This document shows, in pieces, positions 36,140 to 43,437 of a stretch of DNA of 64,000 nucleotides. Each line of letters starts with the position of its first letter. The stretch's first letter is position 1. Both the position numbers and the translations under genes were made by a program. This stretch comes from Streptomyces sp. LX-29 (GTDB taxonomy: Bacteria; Actinomycetota; Actinomycetes; Streptomycetales; Streptomycetaceae). The stretch is taken from contig NZ_CP089746.1 in NCBI RefSeq assembly GCF_029541745.1, forward strand, positions 3,596,001 to 3,660,000, read 5' to 3'. Under the pieces are notes generated by a model. The model saw only the letters and a program-made list of their open reading frames with translations. It was not told the DNA's origin and searched no databases.

Positions 36140-36640
36140 ATGACCGCTGATCCCCCGCCCGCCGTCGCTCCCGACCCCGTACGCGACCCCTGGCGCGCCG
36201 CCATGCGGCTCGCCCTCGACGAGGCCGTACGAGCCCCGGAGACGGGCGATGTGCCGGTCGGCGCCGTCGTGCTGGGCCCCGACGGCGCGGTGCTCGGCCG
36301 CGGCCACAACGAACGCGAGGCGACGGGCGACCCCACCGCCCACGCCGAAGTCCTCGCCCTGCGCGAGGCGTCGCGACGCATCGGCGAGTGGCGGCTGACC
36401 GGCTGCACGCTGGTGGTGACCCTGGAGCCGTGCACCATGTGCGCGGGCGCCATCGTGCTGTCCCGCGTCGACCGGGTCGTCTACGGCGCCGTCGACCCCA
36501 AGGCGGGCGCGGTCGGCTCGCTCTGGGACGTCGTGCGCGACCGCCGGCTCAACCACCGCCCCGAGGTCATCCACGACGTCCTCGCCGAGGACTGCGCCAC
36601 CCTCCTCACCCGCTTCTTCCGCGACCGCCCCCAGCCCTGA
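36140..36640 (+). CDS. tadA: tRNA(adenine34) deaminase
   Basis: A 166-residue zinc deaminase that converts adenosine 34 of tRNA-Arg(ACG) to inosine. The catalytic HAE is in PTAHAEVLALREA, and the zinc cysteines are in LEPCTMCAGAIVLSR. DPKAGAVGSLWDVV and LNHRPEVIHDVL are typical of TadA rather than of cytidine deaminases. The start at 36140 gives a 20-residue non-conserved lead. It is followed by tRNA-Ser(CGA). Confidence 0.95.
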   Translation: MTADPPPAVAPDPVRDPWRAAMRLALDEAVRAPETGDVPVGAVVLGPDGAVLGRGHNEREATGDPTAHAEVLALREASRRIGEWRLTGCTLVVTLEPCTMCAGAIVLSRVDRVVYGAVDPKAGAVGSLWDVVRDRRLNHRPEVIHDVLAEDCATLLTRFFRDRPQP

Positions 36641-36701
36641 GCCCGCCCTCTTCCGACAACCGATTTCGGAGCACGGCCCACCGTCCGCTAAGCTCTCTCT
36701 C

Positions 36702-36788
36702 GGTAGCGTGTCCGAGCGGCCTAAGGAGCACGCCTCGAAAGCGTGTGAGGGGGCAACTCCTCCGTGGGTTCAAATCCCACCGCTACCG
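36702..36788 (+). tRNA. tRNA-Ser(CGA)
   Basis: An 87-nt class II tRNA. The acceptor GGTAGCG pairs with CGCTACC, the anticodon loop CTCGAAA carries CGA, and the long variable arm GAGGGGGCAACTCCTC is typical of serine. The T arm has GGGTTCAAATCCC. G is the discriminator, and CCA is not encoded. A perfect terminator follows at 36796. Confidence 0.97.
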
Positions 36789-36795
36789 CTCTCAG

Positions 36796-36831
36796 ACGGA
36801 GGGCCCCACCCGATCGGGTGGGGCCCTCCGT
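36796..36831. terminator. Perfect palindromic terminator of tRNA-Ser(CGA)
   Basis: ACGGAGGGCCCCACCCG (36796-36812), AT, and its complement to 36831. A copy differing only in the 2-base loop occurs at 40424-40459, so the two hairpins bracket the 36.9-40.3 kb gene set. Confidence 0.9.
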
Positions 36832-36836
36832 CGTTG

Positions 36837-36872
36837 TGGTCTCAGTTCTGGTCTCAGTCCTGGCCTCAGGAG
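36837..36872. repeat. Three 12-bp repeats after the tRNA-Ser terminator
   Basis: TGGTCTCAGTTC, TGGTCTCAGTCC and TGGCCTCAGGAG are consecutive 12-bp units. The first 20 bases match 19 of 20 with 932-951 beside the tRNA-Ser(GGA) fragment. They are plausible integrase arm sites or remains of one element end. Confidence 0.55.
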
Positions 36873-36891
36873 GCCCGACTCAGGCCCCCGT

Positions 36892-37617
36892 TCACTCCGA
36901 GGTCGTGTCGGGCTTCACGTAGAGGATGTCGCGGGCCTGTTCCGCGGCGCGGGCGGTGCTCTCGGAGACGAAGTCGAGGAAGCGGGCGATGTTCTCCAGG
37001 CGGGTGGCGGCCGGGGTGTCGGGCCCGACGATGCCGACGCCCTGTCGTGTGATCTCGACGATCTGGGCGATGGCGCGGGCGCTGGCGATCATCGACTGGT
37101 ACCAGACGTCGTCGTCGACGACGTAGCGCTCGCGGCGGCCTTCGTCGCGTTCCCGGCGGACGAGGTCCTGGCTCTCCAGGAACGCGATCGCCTTGGAGAC
37201 GGACGCCGGGCTGACCCGGAGGCGCTGGACGAGTTCGGACGCGGTGAGGCTGCCGTTGTCGGAGAGGGTGAGGCAGACCATCACCCGAGACGTCATCTTG
37301 GGCATGCCCGACTGCATGAAGACGGTGGTGAGCGTCTCCTCGTACGCGCGCAGCGCCTCGGTGTCGCGCCCCTGGGCCTGCGGGGGCGCCTCCGACCCCC
37401 GGGGCGCGGCCTGCCTGCGCCGGTGGGCGCGGTGTTCGGTGGCGCGGTGGGCGAGGTCGGCGCGGTAGCCGATGGGGCCGCCGTTGCGCATCACCTCACG
37501 CGTGACCGTCGAGGTCGGACGGTCGAGGCGCCTGGCGATCTCCGCGTAGGCGAGGCCGTCGGCCAGCCCCAGCGCGATCTGCTGGCGTTCCTGCTGGGTG
37601 AGCCTGCCTCCCGGCAT
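36892..37617 (-). CDS. MarR/GbsR-type regulator with an IS30-like N-terminal HTH
   Basis: A 241-residue protein with two DNA-binding parts. Residues 6-47 (LTQQERQQIALGLADGLAYA, AEIARRLDRPTSTVTREVMR) match the N-terminal helix-turn-helix of IS30-family transposases, including the following YRADLAHRATEHRAHRR stretch. Residues about 90-170 (TSRVMVCLTLSDNGSLTASE, LRVSPASVSKAIAFLESQDL) are a MarR/GbsR winged helix. No catalytic transposase domain is present. It is divergent from the DUF4097/ABC operon and probably represses it and itself through the sites at 37650-37803. AAGGAG precedes ATG 37617. Confidence 0.85.
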   Translation of the reverse strand: MPGGRLTQQERQQIALGLADGLAYAEIARRLDRPTSTVTREVMRNGGPIGYRADLAHRATEHRAHRRRQAAPRGSEAPPQAQGRDTEALRAYEETLTTVFMQSGMPKMTSRVMVCLTLSDNGSLTASELVQRLRVSPASVSKAIAFLESQDLVRRERDEGRRERYVVDDDVWYQSMIASARAIAQIVEITRQGVGIVGPDTPAATRLENIARFLDFVSESTARAAEQARDILYVKPDTTSE

Positions 37618-37649
37618 CGCGATCTCCTTCGCACCTCTCGGATGCCTCC

Positions 37650-37803
37650 AGTATAGCGTTCACTCTCAAATCATTGCAACGACCAGAGCCTCTGACGTTG
37701 CGTTGAATTCTGGCCCATTGCAACGATATTACGGGTCTCACCTGCGGTTATACGGATCCTGCGCAACAAGCTTGTTGTGAGATTCGGAAAGGCAACGTAG
37801 CGT
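37650..37803. promoter_or_regulatory. Divergent promoters and operators of the MarR-like/DUF4097 region
   Basis: For the regulator (minus strand), TATACT (37655-37650) and TTGCAA (37679-37674) make a promoter with an 18-bp spacer; its -35 lies within ATTGCAACGA (37673-37682), which recurs at 37717-37726. For the DUF4097 operon, TTGTGA (37775-37780), a 17-bp spacer and TAGCGT (37798-37803) make a promoter. The perfect palindrome CAACAAGCTTGTTG (37764-37777) overlaps that -35. CGTTGC (37696-37701) is an inverted half copy. This AT-rich stretch looks like a typical repressor-controlled divergon. Confidence 0.65.
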
Positions 37804-37840
37804 TTCCGTCATCAGAAACAACGAGTCGCAGGAGAACATC

Positions 37841-38509
37841 ATGCAGAAGTTCGACACCACCGCCCCGATCGCCACCGTCCTCGACATCCCCGCGGGACGC
37901 ATCCGGTTCATCGCCGCCGACCGGGCCGACACCACGGTGGAGGTCCTGCCCGCGGACGCCTCGAAGAGCCGCGACGTGAAGGCGGCGGAGCAGATCCAGG
38001 TCGCATACGGCGACGGCGTCCTGCGGATCGAGGCCGCGCCGGCGAAGAGCCGGATCCTCGGCAGCTCCGGATCCGTCGAGGTGACCGTGCAGCTGCCCGC
38101 CGGCTCCCGCGTCGAGGCGAAGGCGGCCGCCGCCGAGTTCCGCGGTGTCGGACGGCTCGGCGACGTCGTCTTCGAGGGCGGCCACCGCTCGGTCAAGCTC
38201 GACGAGGCCGCAAGCGCCCGCCTCATCGCCCTCGACGGCGACGTCTCGGTCGGCCGCCTGGGCGGCCCCGCGGAGATCAGCACCCAGAGGGGCGACATCC
38301 AGGTCACCGAGGCCGTGCGCGGCACGGTGACGCTGCGCACCGAGCAGGGCGACATCTCGGTCGGCGCCGCCCGCGGAGTCTCCGCCTCCCTGGACGCGGG
38401 CACCGGCTACGGCCGGATCCACAACGCGCTCAAGAACACCGACGGCGTCCACGGCCTGAGCGTCCACGCGACCACCTCATACGGCGACATCACCGCCCGC
38501 AGCCTGTAA
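37841..38509 (+). CDS. DUF4097 beta-strand repeat protein
   Basis: A 222-residue protein made of repeated beta strands (VEVTVQLPAGSRVEAKAAAA, GDVSVGRLGGPAEISTQRGD, GTVTLRTEQGDISVGAARGV), the right-handed helix of DUF4097 adhesin-like proteins. There is no signal peptide or membrane helix, so it should be cytoplasmic. Members are often encoded with envelope-stress or ABC-exporter genes; the role is unknown. It is the first gene of a three-gene operon with the ABC ATPase and permease, under the divergent MarR-like regulator. Confidence 0.85.
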   Translation: MQKFDTTAPIATVLDIPAGRIRFIAADRADTTVEVLPADASKSRDVKAAEQIQVAYGDGVLRIEAAPAKSRILGSSGSVEVTVQLPAGSRVEAKAAAAEFRGVGRLGDVVFEGGHRSVKLDEAASARLIALDGDVSVGRLGGPAEISTQRGDIQVTEAVRGTVTLRTEQGDISVGAARGVSASLDAGTGYGRIHNALKNTDGVHGLSVHATTSYGDITARSL

Positions 38510-38542
38510 ACCGCCCGCAGCCCGCAAGAAGGAGCACCCCTC

Positions 38543-39505
38543 GTGACCGACCTGGCCATCGCGGCGAACGGACTGCGCAAGTCCTACGGCGACAAGACCG
38601 TCCTCGACGGCGTCGACCTGGCCGTCCCGGAAGGAACGATCTTCTCCCTGCTCGGCCCGAACGGCGCCGGCAAGACCACCGTCGTGAAGATCCTCTCCAC
38701 CCTTGTCTCCCCGGACCCCGCCAGCGGTCGGATCCGCATCGGCGGCCACGACCTGGCCGCCGACCCGCAGGCCGTACGGGCCGCGATCGGCGTCACCGGG
38801 CAGTTCTCCGCCGTCGACGGCCTGATCACCGGCGAGGAGAACATGCTCCTCATGGCGGACCTGCACCACCTCGGCAAGCGCGAGGGGCGGCGGGTCGCCG
38901 CCGAGCTGCTGGAGCGCTTCGACCTCACCGAGGCCGCGTCGAAGCCCGCCTCCACCTACTCCGGCGGCATGAAGCGCCGTCTCGACATCGCCATGACGCT
39001 GGTCGGCAACCCGCGGATCATCTTCCTCGACGAGCCGACCACCGGCCTCGACCCGCGCAGCCGCCACAACATGTGGCAGATCATCCGTGAGCTCGTCTCC
39101 GGCGGCGTCACCGTCTTCCTCACCACCCAGTACCTGGAGGAGGCCGACGAACTCGCCGACCGCATCGCGGTGCTGAACGACGGCAGGATCGCCGCCGAGG
39201 GCACCGCCGAGGAGCTGAAGCGACTCGTCCCCGGCGGGCACGTACGCCTCCGCTTCGCCGACCCGACCGCGTACCAGTCCGCCGCCGCCACCCTGCGCGA
39301 GGCGTCCCGGGACGACGAAGCCCTCGCACTGCAACTCCCCAGCGACGGCAGCCAGCGCGAACTGCGCTCCATCCTCGACTGGCTGGACTCGGCCGGCATC
39401 GAGGCGGACGAGCTGACCGTCCACACCCCCGACCTCGACGACGTGTTCTTCGCCCTGACCAGCGGCACCAAGGTGCCCAACCAGCCCAAGGAGACGGTCC
39501 GATGA
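38543..39505 (+). CDS. ABC exporter ATPase, DrrA-like
   Basis: A 320-residue ATPase with Walker A GPNGAGKTTVV, signature YSGGMKRRLDIA and Walker B IIFLDEPTTGLD, plus the C-terminal extension of daunorubicin-type ATPases. GTG 38543 is preceded by AAGAAGGAG. It overlaps the permease start by four bases. It is clearly related to, but distinct from, the ATPase at 1683-2666, so the window contains two exporters of this class. The substrate is unknown; control by the divergent MarR/GbsR-type protein is inferred. Confidence 0.9.
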   Translation: MTDLAIAANGLRKSYGDKTVLDGVDLAVPEGTIFSLLGPNGAGKTTVVKILSTLVSPDPASGRIRIGGHDLAADPQAVRAAIGVTGQFSAVDGLITGEENMLLMADLHHLGKREGRRVAAELLERFDLTEAASKPASTYSGGMKRRLDIAMTLVGNPRIIFLDEPTTGLDPRSRHNMWQIIRELVSGGVTVFLTTQYLEEADELADRIAVLNDGRIAAEGTAEELKRLVPGGHVRLRFADPTAYQSAAATLREASRDDEALALQLPSDGSQRELRSILDWLDSAGIEADELTVHTPDLDDVFFALTSGTKVPNQPKETVR

Positions 39506-40320
39506 GCGCCCCGCTGGCTCCCACCCGCCCGACCCGGATCTCCCTGGCCGTACGCGACTGCTCCACGATGCTGCGCCGCAACCTCCTGCACGCCCGGCGC
39601 TACCCGTCGCTCACCCTGAACCTGCTGCTCACGCCGATCATGCTGCTGCTGCTCTTCGTCTACGTCTTCGGCGACACCATGAGCGCGGGCCTCGACGGCG
39701 GCGGCCCGGACCGCGCCGAGTACATCGCCTATGTCGTCCCGGGCCTCCTGCTGATGACCATCGGCAGCACGGTGGTCGGCACCGCGGTCTCCGTCTCCAA
39801 CGACATGACCGAGGGCATCATCTCCCGCTTCCGCGCGATGGCGATCCACCGCGGCTCCGTGATCATCGGGCACGTCATCGGCAGCGTGCTGCAGTCGATC
39901 GCCAGCGTGGTCCTCGTCGGCGCCGTCGCCGTGGCCATCGGCTTCCGCTCCACCGACGCCACCGCCCTGGAGTGGCTCGCGGCGTTCGGACTGCTCGTGC
40001 TCTTCGCCATGGCGCTCACCTGGATCGCGGTCGGCATGGGCCTGGTCAGCCCGAACGCCGAGGCCGCCAGCAACAACGCCATGCCGCTGATCCTGCTGCC
40101 GCTTCTCTCCAGCGCCTTCGTCCCGCTCGACGCGATGCCGGGCTGGTTCCAGCCGATCGCCGAGTACCAGCCGTTCACCCCGGCCATCGAGACCCTGCGC
40201 GGCCTGCTGCTCGGCACCGAGATCGGCCACAACGGATGGCTCGCCGTCGCCTGGTGCCTGGGCCTCGCGGTGCTCGGCTACCGCTGGTCGACCGCGAGGT
40301 TCAACGACGACCCGAGATAA
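39502..40320 (+). CDS. ABC-2 type exporter permease, DrrB-like
   Basis: A 272-residue membrane protein with about six helices. Features include LNLLLTPIMLLLLFVYVFGD as the first segment, YVVPGLLLMTIGSTVVGTAV, and the conserved SAFVPLDAMPGWFQPIAEYQ loop. It partners the ATPase at 38543-39505 (ATGA overlap). The operon ends with a strong hairpin at 40424, after about 100 bp that shows no gene. Confidence 0.88.
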   Translation: MSAPLAPTRPTRISLAVRDCSTMLRRNLLHARRYPSLTLNLLLTPIMLLLLFVYVFGDTMSAGLDGGGPDRAEYIAYVVPGLLLMTIGSTVVGTAVSVSNDMTEGIISRFRAMAIHRGSVIIGHVIGSVLQSIASVVLVGAVAVAIGFRSTDATALEWLAAFGLLVLFAMALTWIAVGMGLVSPNAEAASNNAMPLILLPLLSSAFVPLDAMPGWFQPIAEYQPFTPAIETLRGLLLGTEIGHNGWLAVAWCLGLAVLGYRWSTARFNDDPR

Positions 40321-40423
40321 CCGCCATGACCACGCGGGCCGGCTCCCGCGACTCGTCCCACCCGGGGGCGGCGCACACCGACACCCCGTCGGCGTACGCC
40401 GCCCCGTTCGTACGCGAGGAGAC

Positions 40424-40459
40424 ACGGAGGGCCCCACCCGCACGGGTGGGGCCCTCCGT
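40424..40459. terminator. Terminator nearly identical to that of tRNA-Ser(CGA)
   Basis: ACGGAGGGCCCCACCCG (40424-40440), CA, and its perfect complement (40443-40459): 34 of 36 bases identical to 36796-36831, and the next bases (CGTCGTG versus CGTTGTG) also match. It ends the ABC operon and faces the TetR gene. Confidence 0.9.
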
Positions 40460-40534
40460 CGTCGTGTCGTCCGTCGTCGCGTCTTCCCTCGTCGCGTCTT
40501 CCGTACGTCGCGTCGTCCGCCGTCGCGTCTTTCT
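40458..40534. repeat. Five degenerate 15-bp tandem repeats
   Basis: Units close to GTCGTCGCGTCTTCC repeat about every 15 bp between the terminator and the TetR stop codon. Two are exact over 12 bases. There is no coding use. The period matches the repeats at 43546-43740 and 54694-54896. Confidence 0.7.
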
Positions 40535-40537
40535 CCG

Positions 40538-41221
40538 TCAGACCCGGTCGTGGGAGGCCAGTTGGGCTTCGAGGCCGTCGAGGAGGGCGTGGAGGCCGTA
40601 CTCGAAGGTCTGCTCGGGCGAGGCGTTGTAGTCGGCGGCGGGGGTTTCGAGGCGGGCGCGCAGGCGGGGGAAGCGCATGGCGATCTCGCTGGCCTTGGCC
40701 ATGGTCTCCCGCAGCTCCTCCTCCGCGTCGCCGCCGTCGCGGCCCAGCTTTCTGGCGAGCGAGGCGTTGGCGGAGGTGCCGAGGACGCTGCCGAGGACGA
40801 AGGTGAAGACGGTCGCGGCGGCGCGGTCGGCGGCGGGGCCGGCGAAGCCGGCGGCCTCGTAGATGGCGAGGCTGTGGTCGTCGTGCCGGGCCTTGCCCGG
40901 GCCGTACAGCAGATGGGTCCCGATGGCCTGCACCAGCCAGGGATGCCGGCCGAGCATCGCGTGCAGGCTGGTGGCCATCCGGGTGGCGGCCGTGCGCCAG
41001 TCGACCGCGGCGAGATCGGGCAGCTCGATCTCGTCCCACACGTGGTCGCCGGCGAGCAGGATGAGGTTGTCCTTGTTCTTGACGTGCCAGTAGACGGCGG
41101 TGGCGGCGCTCCCCAGCCGTTTGCCGAGGCTGCGCATGTTCAGACCTTCCAGGCCCTCTTCGTCGAGCAGCTCGATGGCGGTGTGGACGATCTGTTCCTT
41201 GGTCAGCGTGTCGCGCGGCAT
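40538..41221 (-). CDS. TetR-family regulator
   Basis: A 227-residue repressor. Its N-terminal helix-turn-helix (TKEQIVHTAIELLDEEGLEG, LGKRLGSAATAVYWHVKNKD) is of the TetR type, and the C-terminal domain is the TetR_C form that binds small hydrophobic ligands. It is divergent from a membrane-protein gene across 142 bp that hold three copies of one palindrome, so it very probably represses that gene and itself. The ligand is unknown. Confidence 0.9.
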   Translation of the reverse strand: MPRDTLTKEQIVHTAIELLDEEGLEGLNMRSLGKRLGSAATAVYWHVKNKDNLILLAGDHVWDEIELPDLAAVDWRTAATRMATSLHAMLGRHPWLVQAIGTHLLYGPGKARHDDHSLAIYEAAGFAGPAADRAAATVFTFVLGSVLGTSANASLARKLGRDGGDAEEELRETMAKASEIAMRFPRLRARLETPAADYNASPEQTFEYGLHALLDGLEAQLASHDRV

Positions 41222-41249
41222 GCGCTCACGATAGGCCAGTCGAACCCGA

Positions 41250-41323
41250 CTTGTACAAAGTACAGGAGATCCCTTGCACTTAGTTCAAGTGATGCTCTAC
41301 CTTCGTCTTGTACTTAGTTCAAG
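41250..41323. promoter_or_regulatory. Three TetR-type operators in a divergent promoter
   Basis: Three 17-bp palindromes share the form CTTGNAC-N3-GTNCAAG: CTTGTACAAAGTACAGG (41250-41266), CTTGCACTTAGTTCAAG (41273-41289) and CTTGTACTTAGTTCAAG (41307-41323). The second and third differ at one base. They fill the space between the TetR gene and the gene it faces. Confidence 0.8.
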
Positions 41324-41363
41324 CCGAGCGGCGCCGGAGGGCGCCCGACGAGGGAGACCGACC

Positions 41364-41882
41364 ATGAACACGCTCATCGCCGTCCTGCAGCTGCTCGTCG
41401 CCGCCGCCTTCCTGAGCATTCCGCTGGTGCGCTCCCGCTACGGGGCCGTCGCGACCGCGGGCGCCGAGGCGGAGCTGCGGCGCCAGGGCGTGCGGCCCAC
41501 GGTGCTGGCCGAGAACGGCATGCGGTTCGACGCCGGCGGCCACGAGACCTGGGCTCCGGTCTCGATCGCCGCGGTGATGGCGGGCGTGGCCGCCTTCAAC
41601 TTCGCCGACCACTCCTGGTCCCACCCGCTGACCTGGGTCTTCCAGTCGATCGTGCTGGCCATCAACGTCGTCATCCTCTACAGCAACCTGACCGCCACCC
41701 GGTCCGTGCAGGCCGCCTTCGCCCGTAAGGGCGACCCGATGCTGGCGCGCATCGACGTGCCCGCCCTCCTCAAGGCGGCCGAGGCCGGCTTCCCCTCCTG
41801 GGTGTGGATCCTGCAGAACGCCCGCCACGTGGTGGTCTTCGGCGCCTCCGCCGTCGCCCTCGCCACCCTCTTCACCGCCTGA
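41364..41882 (+). CDS. Small membrane protein under TetR control
   Basis: A 172-residue protein I cannot assign to a named family. Three or four hydrophobic segments are visible: MNTLIAVLQLLVAAAFLSIP at the N-terminus, WAPVSIAAVMAGVAAFNFAD, WVFQSIVLAINVVILY and a C-terminal HVVVFGASAVALATLF. GAGGGAGA precedes ATG 41364. The three upstream operators imply tight repression by the divergent TetR protein. A role in efflux or in modifying the membrane in response to the TetR ligand is conceivable but not shown. Confidence 0.75.
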   Translation: MNTLIAVLQLLVAAAFLSIPLVRSRYGAVATAGAEAELRRQGVRPTVLAENGMRFDAGGHETWAPVSIAAVMAGVAAFNFADHSWSHPLTWVFQSIVLAINVVILYSNLTATRSVQAAFARKGDPMLARIDVPALLKAAEAGFPSWVWILQNARHVVVFGASAVALATLFTA

Positions 41883-41890
41883 CAGCGACA

Positions 41891-41904
41891 GTGACCCACG
41901 TCAC
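41891..41904. promoter_or_regulatory. Crp-like palindrome upstream of the AhpD-like gene
   Basis: GTGACCCACGTCAC fits both GTGA-N6-TCAC and the GTG-N6-GNCAC form described for Streptomyces Crp, 106 bp upstream of ATG 42010. A second partial site (GTCACAC) follows at 41915. Confidence 0.45.
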
Positions 41905-42009
41905 ACCGCCAGCCGTCACACTCCCGCCCCGAGCTCCGTCAGTGATGTGTAGGCGCCGGCGAGAACGGCCGGAAACCACCGCCACCACCGACGAAGAAGG
42001 AGACGCATC

Positions 42010-42471
42010 ATGCAGGCACGGATGAAGAACCCGGCGTTCGTTCTGGCCGACGCGATGAAGGGCGTGGGCAGCCTCTTCAAGGCGATCAACCAGGGCGGCC
42101 TCCCCCACGAACTGCAGGAGATCGTCGGCCTGCGGGCCAGCCAGATCAACGGCTGCAGCGCGTGCGTCCACTCCCACACCCAGAACCTGGCCAAGGCCGG
42201 TGCCGGCTCGGAGCGGATCGCGGCCGTCGCCGCCTGGCGCGAGGCCCCGTTCTTCACCGACGCCGAGCGCGCCGCCCTCCAGCTGACCGAGGCCGTCACC
42301 CGGATCGCCGACCGCTCCGACGTAGCCGTCTCCGACGAGCTGTGGGACGAGGTCGCCGACCACTTCGACGAGCAGGAGCTCTCCGCGCTCATCCTGCTCA
42401 TCGGCGTGACCAACATGTTCAACCGCATCAACGCCACCATCAAGGAGCCCGCGGGCACCGTCTGGGGCTGA
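42010..42471 (+). CDS. AhpD-like/carboxymuconolactone decarboxylase family protein
   Basis: A 153-residue protein with the CMD fold and the redox motif CSACVHSHTQNLAKAG (CxxC plus downstream His), as in alkylhydroperoxidase D-like enzymes that reduce peroxides with a thiol partner. The preceding LPHELQEIVGLRASQINGCS and the following FTDAERAALQLTEAVTRI match the family. GAAGGAG precedes the start. It is a single-gene unit ended by the hairpin at 42525. The reductant partner is not encoded here. Confidence 0.9.
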   Translation: MQARMKNPAFVLADAMKGVGSLFKAINQGGLPHELQEIVGLRASQINGCSACVHSHTQNLAKAGAGSERIAAVAAWREAPFFTDAERAALQLTEAVTRIADRSDVAVSDELWDEVADHFDEQELSALILLIGVTNMFNRINATIKEPAGTVWG

Positions 42472-42524
42472 CGGCACCGACGGCACCGGGGGGACGCCCC
42501 CGCCGCCGACACGCCGCGACGCGA

Positions 42525-42552
42525 AAGGCCCGGCTCACGCGAGCCGGGCCTT
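42525..42552 (+). terminator. Terminator after the AhpD-like gene
   Basis: AAGGCCCGGCTC, ACGC, GAGCCGGGCCTT: a perfect 12-bp stem 54 bases after the stop. The remaining DNA up to 42773 shows only a short GATCGT direct repeat (42729-42745) and a possible promoter for the next small gene. Confidence 0.85.
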
Positions 42553-42773
42553 CGCGCGCCACGCCCGCAACTCACGGCCGGGGCTCGACGCCTCCGCGGC
42601 CGCCGTGCCCCCGCGCCCTCCGCGCCCTCCGCCGCCAAGGCGGCTGCGCCCCGCAGCGGTTGGGAGCAACGCGGCCGCGCCGCTCAAGCGTTCCCCCGGA
42701 TCGGCCATACGTGTGGATAGACTCACGCGATCGTGATCGTGATCGACGGGACTCGCTGGGGAGGCGGCACGGG

Positions 42774-42944
42774 ATGGGGTTGGCACAGGCCAAGAAGATC
42801 GTGCTCTACGGGCTCGTCGTCTTCGTGCTCTACACGATCATCAAAACCCCTGAGCGGGCGGCCGAGCTGGTCCAGGTAGGGTTCGAGGGCATATCCGACG
42901 CCGCGAAGAGCATCGGCGATTTCATGACCGCGCTGATCAGCTGA
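42774..42944 (+). CDS. Conserved 56-residue membrane protein
   Basis: A small protein, MGLAQAKKIVLYGLVVFVLY followed by TIIKTPERAAELVQVGFEGI, with one N-terminal membrane helix and an amphipathic C-terminal half. GGGGAGG precedes the ATG. I recall the same small gene upstream of a Dabb-family gene and sigF in other Streptomyces chromosomes, which supports reality despite its size. The function is unknown. Confidence 0.75.
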   Translation: MGLAQAKKIVLYGLVVFVLYTIIKTPERAAELVQVGFEGISDAAKSIGDFMTALIS

Positions 42945-42981
42945 CCGGCGACCGGTCGCGTTCCATCACGGAGGTCAGCCA

Positions 42982-43275
42982 GTGATACGCCATCTGGTCC
43001 TGTTCAAGCTCAACGACGGAGTGGCGCGCGACGAGCCGCGCGTGGCCGCCGGCGTCGAGGCGTTCCGTGCGCTCGACGGGACCGTTCCCGAGCTGCAGTT
43101 CTGGGAGTGCGCCTGGAACATCACGGACCGGCCGATCGCCTACGACTTCGCGATCAACTCGGCCGTGGCCGACCGCGACGCGCTCAAGCGCTACCTCGAA
43201 CACCCGGCGCACCAGGCGGCCGCCGCGCAGTGGCGCGAGTTCGCCACCTGGGTGATCGCCGACTACGAGGTCTGA
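42982..43275 (+). CDS. Dabb-family (stress-responsive alpha/beta barrel) protein
   Basis: A 97-residue ferredoxin-like alpha/beta-barrel protein (IRHLVLFKLNDGVA at the start, YLEHPAHQAAAAQWREFATW near the end). Dabb proteins form dimeric barrels, some with cyclase or heme-binding roles; no ligand is evident here. It starts at GTG 42982 behind CGGAGGTCA, 37 bases after the small membrane protein gene, so the two are probably cotranscribed. A hairpin with a T-tail ends the unit. Confidence 0.85.
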   Translation: MIRHLVLFKLNDGVARDEPRVAAGVEAFRALDGTVPELQFWECAWNITDRPIAYDFAINSAVADRDALKRYLEHPAHQAAAAQWREFATWVIADYEV

Positions 43276-43319
43276 GACCCCGCGACCCGAGCGCACCCCG
43301 CCGCCCGATCGGGCATCGG

Positions 43320-43348
43320 CCCCTCGCCGCGTGGCGAGGGGTTCTTTC
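43320..43348 (+). terminator. Intrinsic terminator with T-tail
   Basis: CCCCTCGCC, GCGT, GGCGAGGGG, then TTCTTT: a 9-bp stem with a pyrimidine tail upstream of the first sigma factor gene. TGCAC-ACA-GTGCA (43378-43390) between it and the sigma gene is a small palindrome in the likely promoter. Confidence 0.85.
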
Positions 43349-43437
43349 ATACCACCAACACGGCGTTATGCGGTGCTTGCACACAGTGCACATGTCTTGT
43401 GATGCTATGACCGCTTTTGACGGGTGAGTGGAGGACA

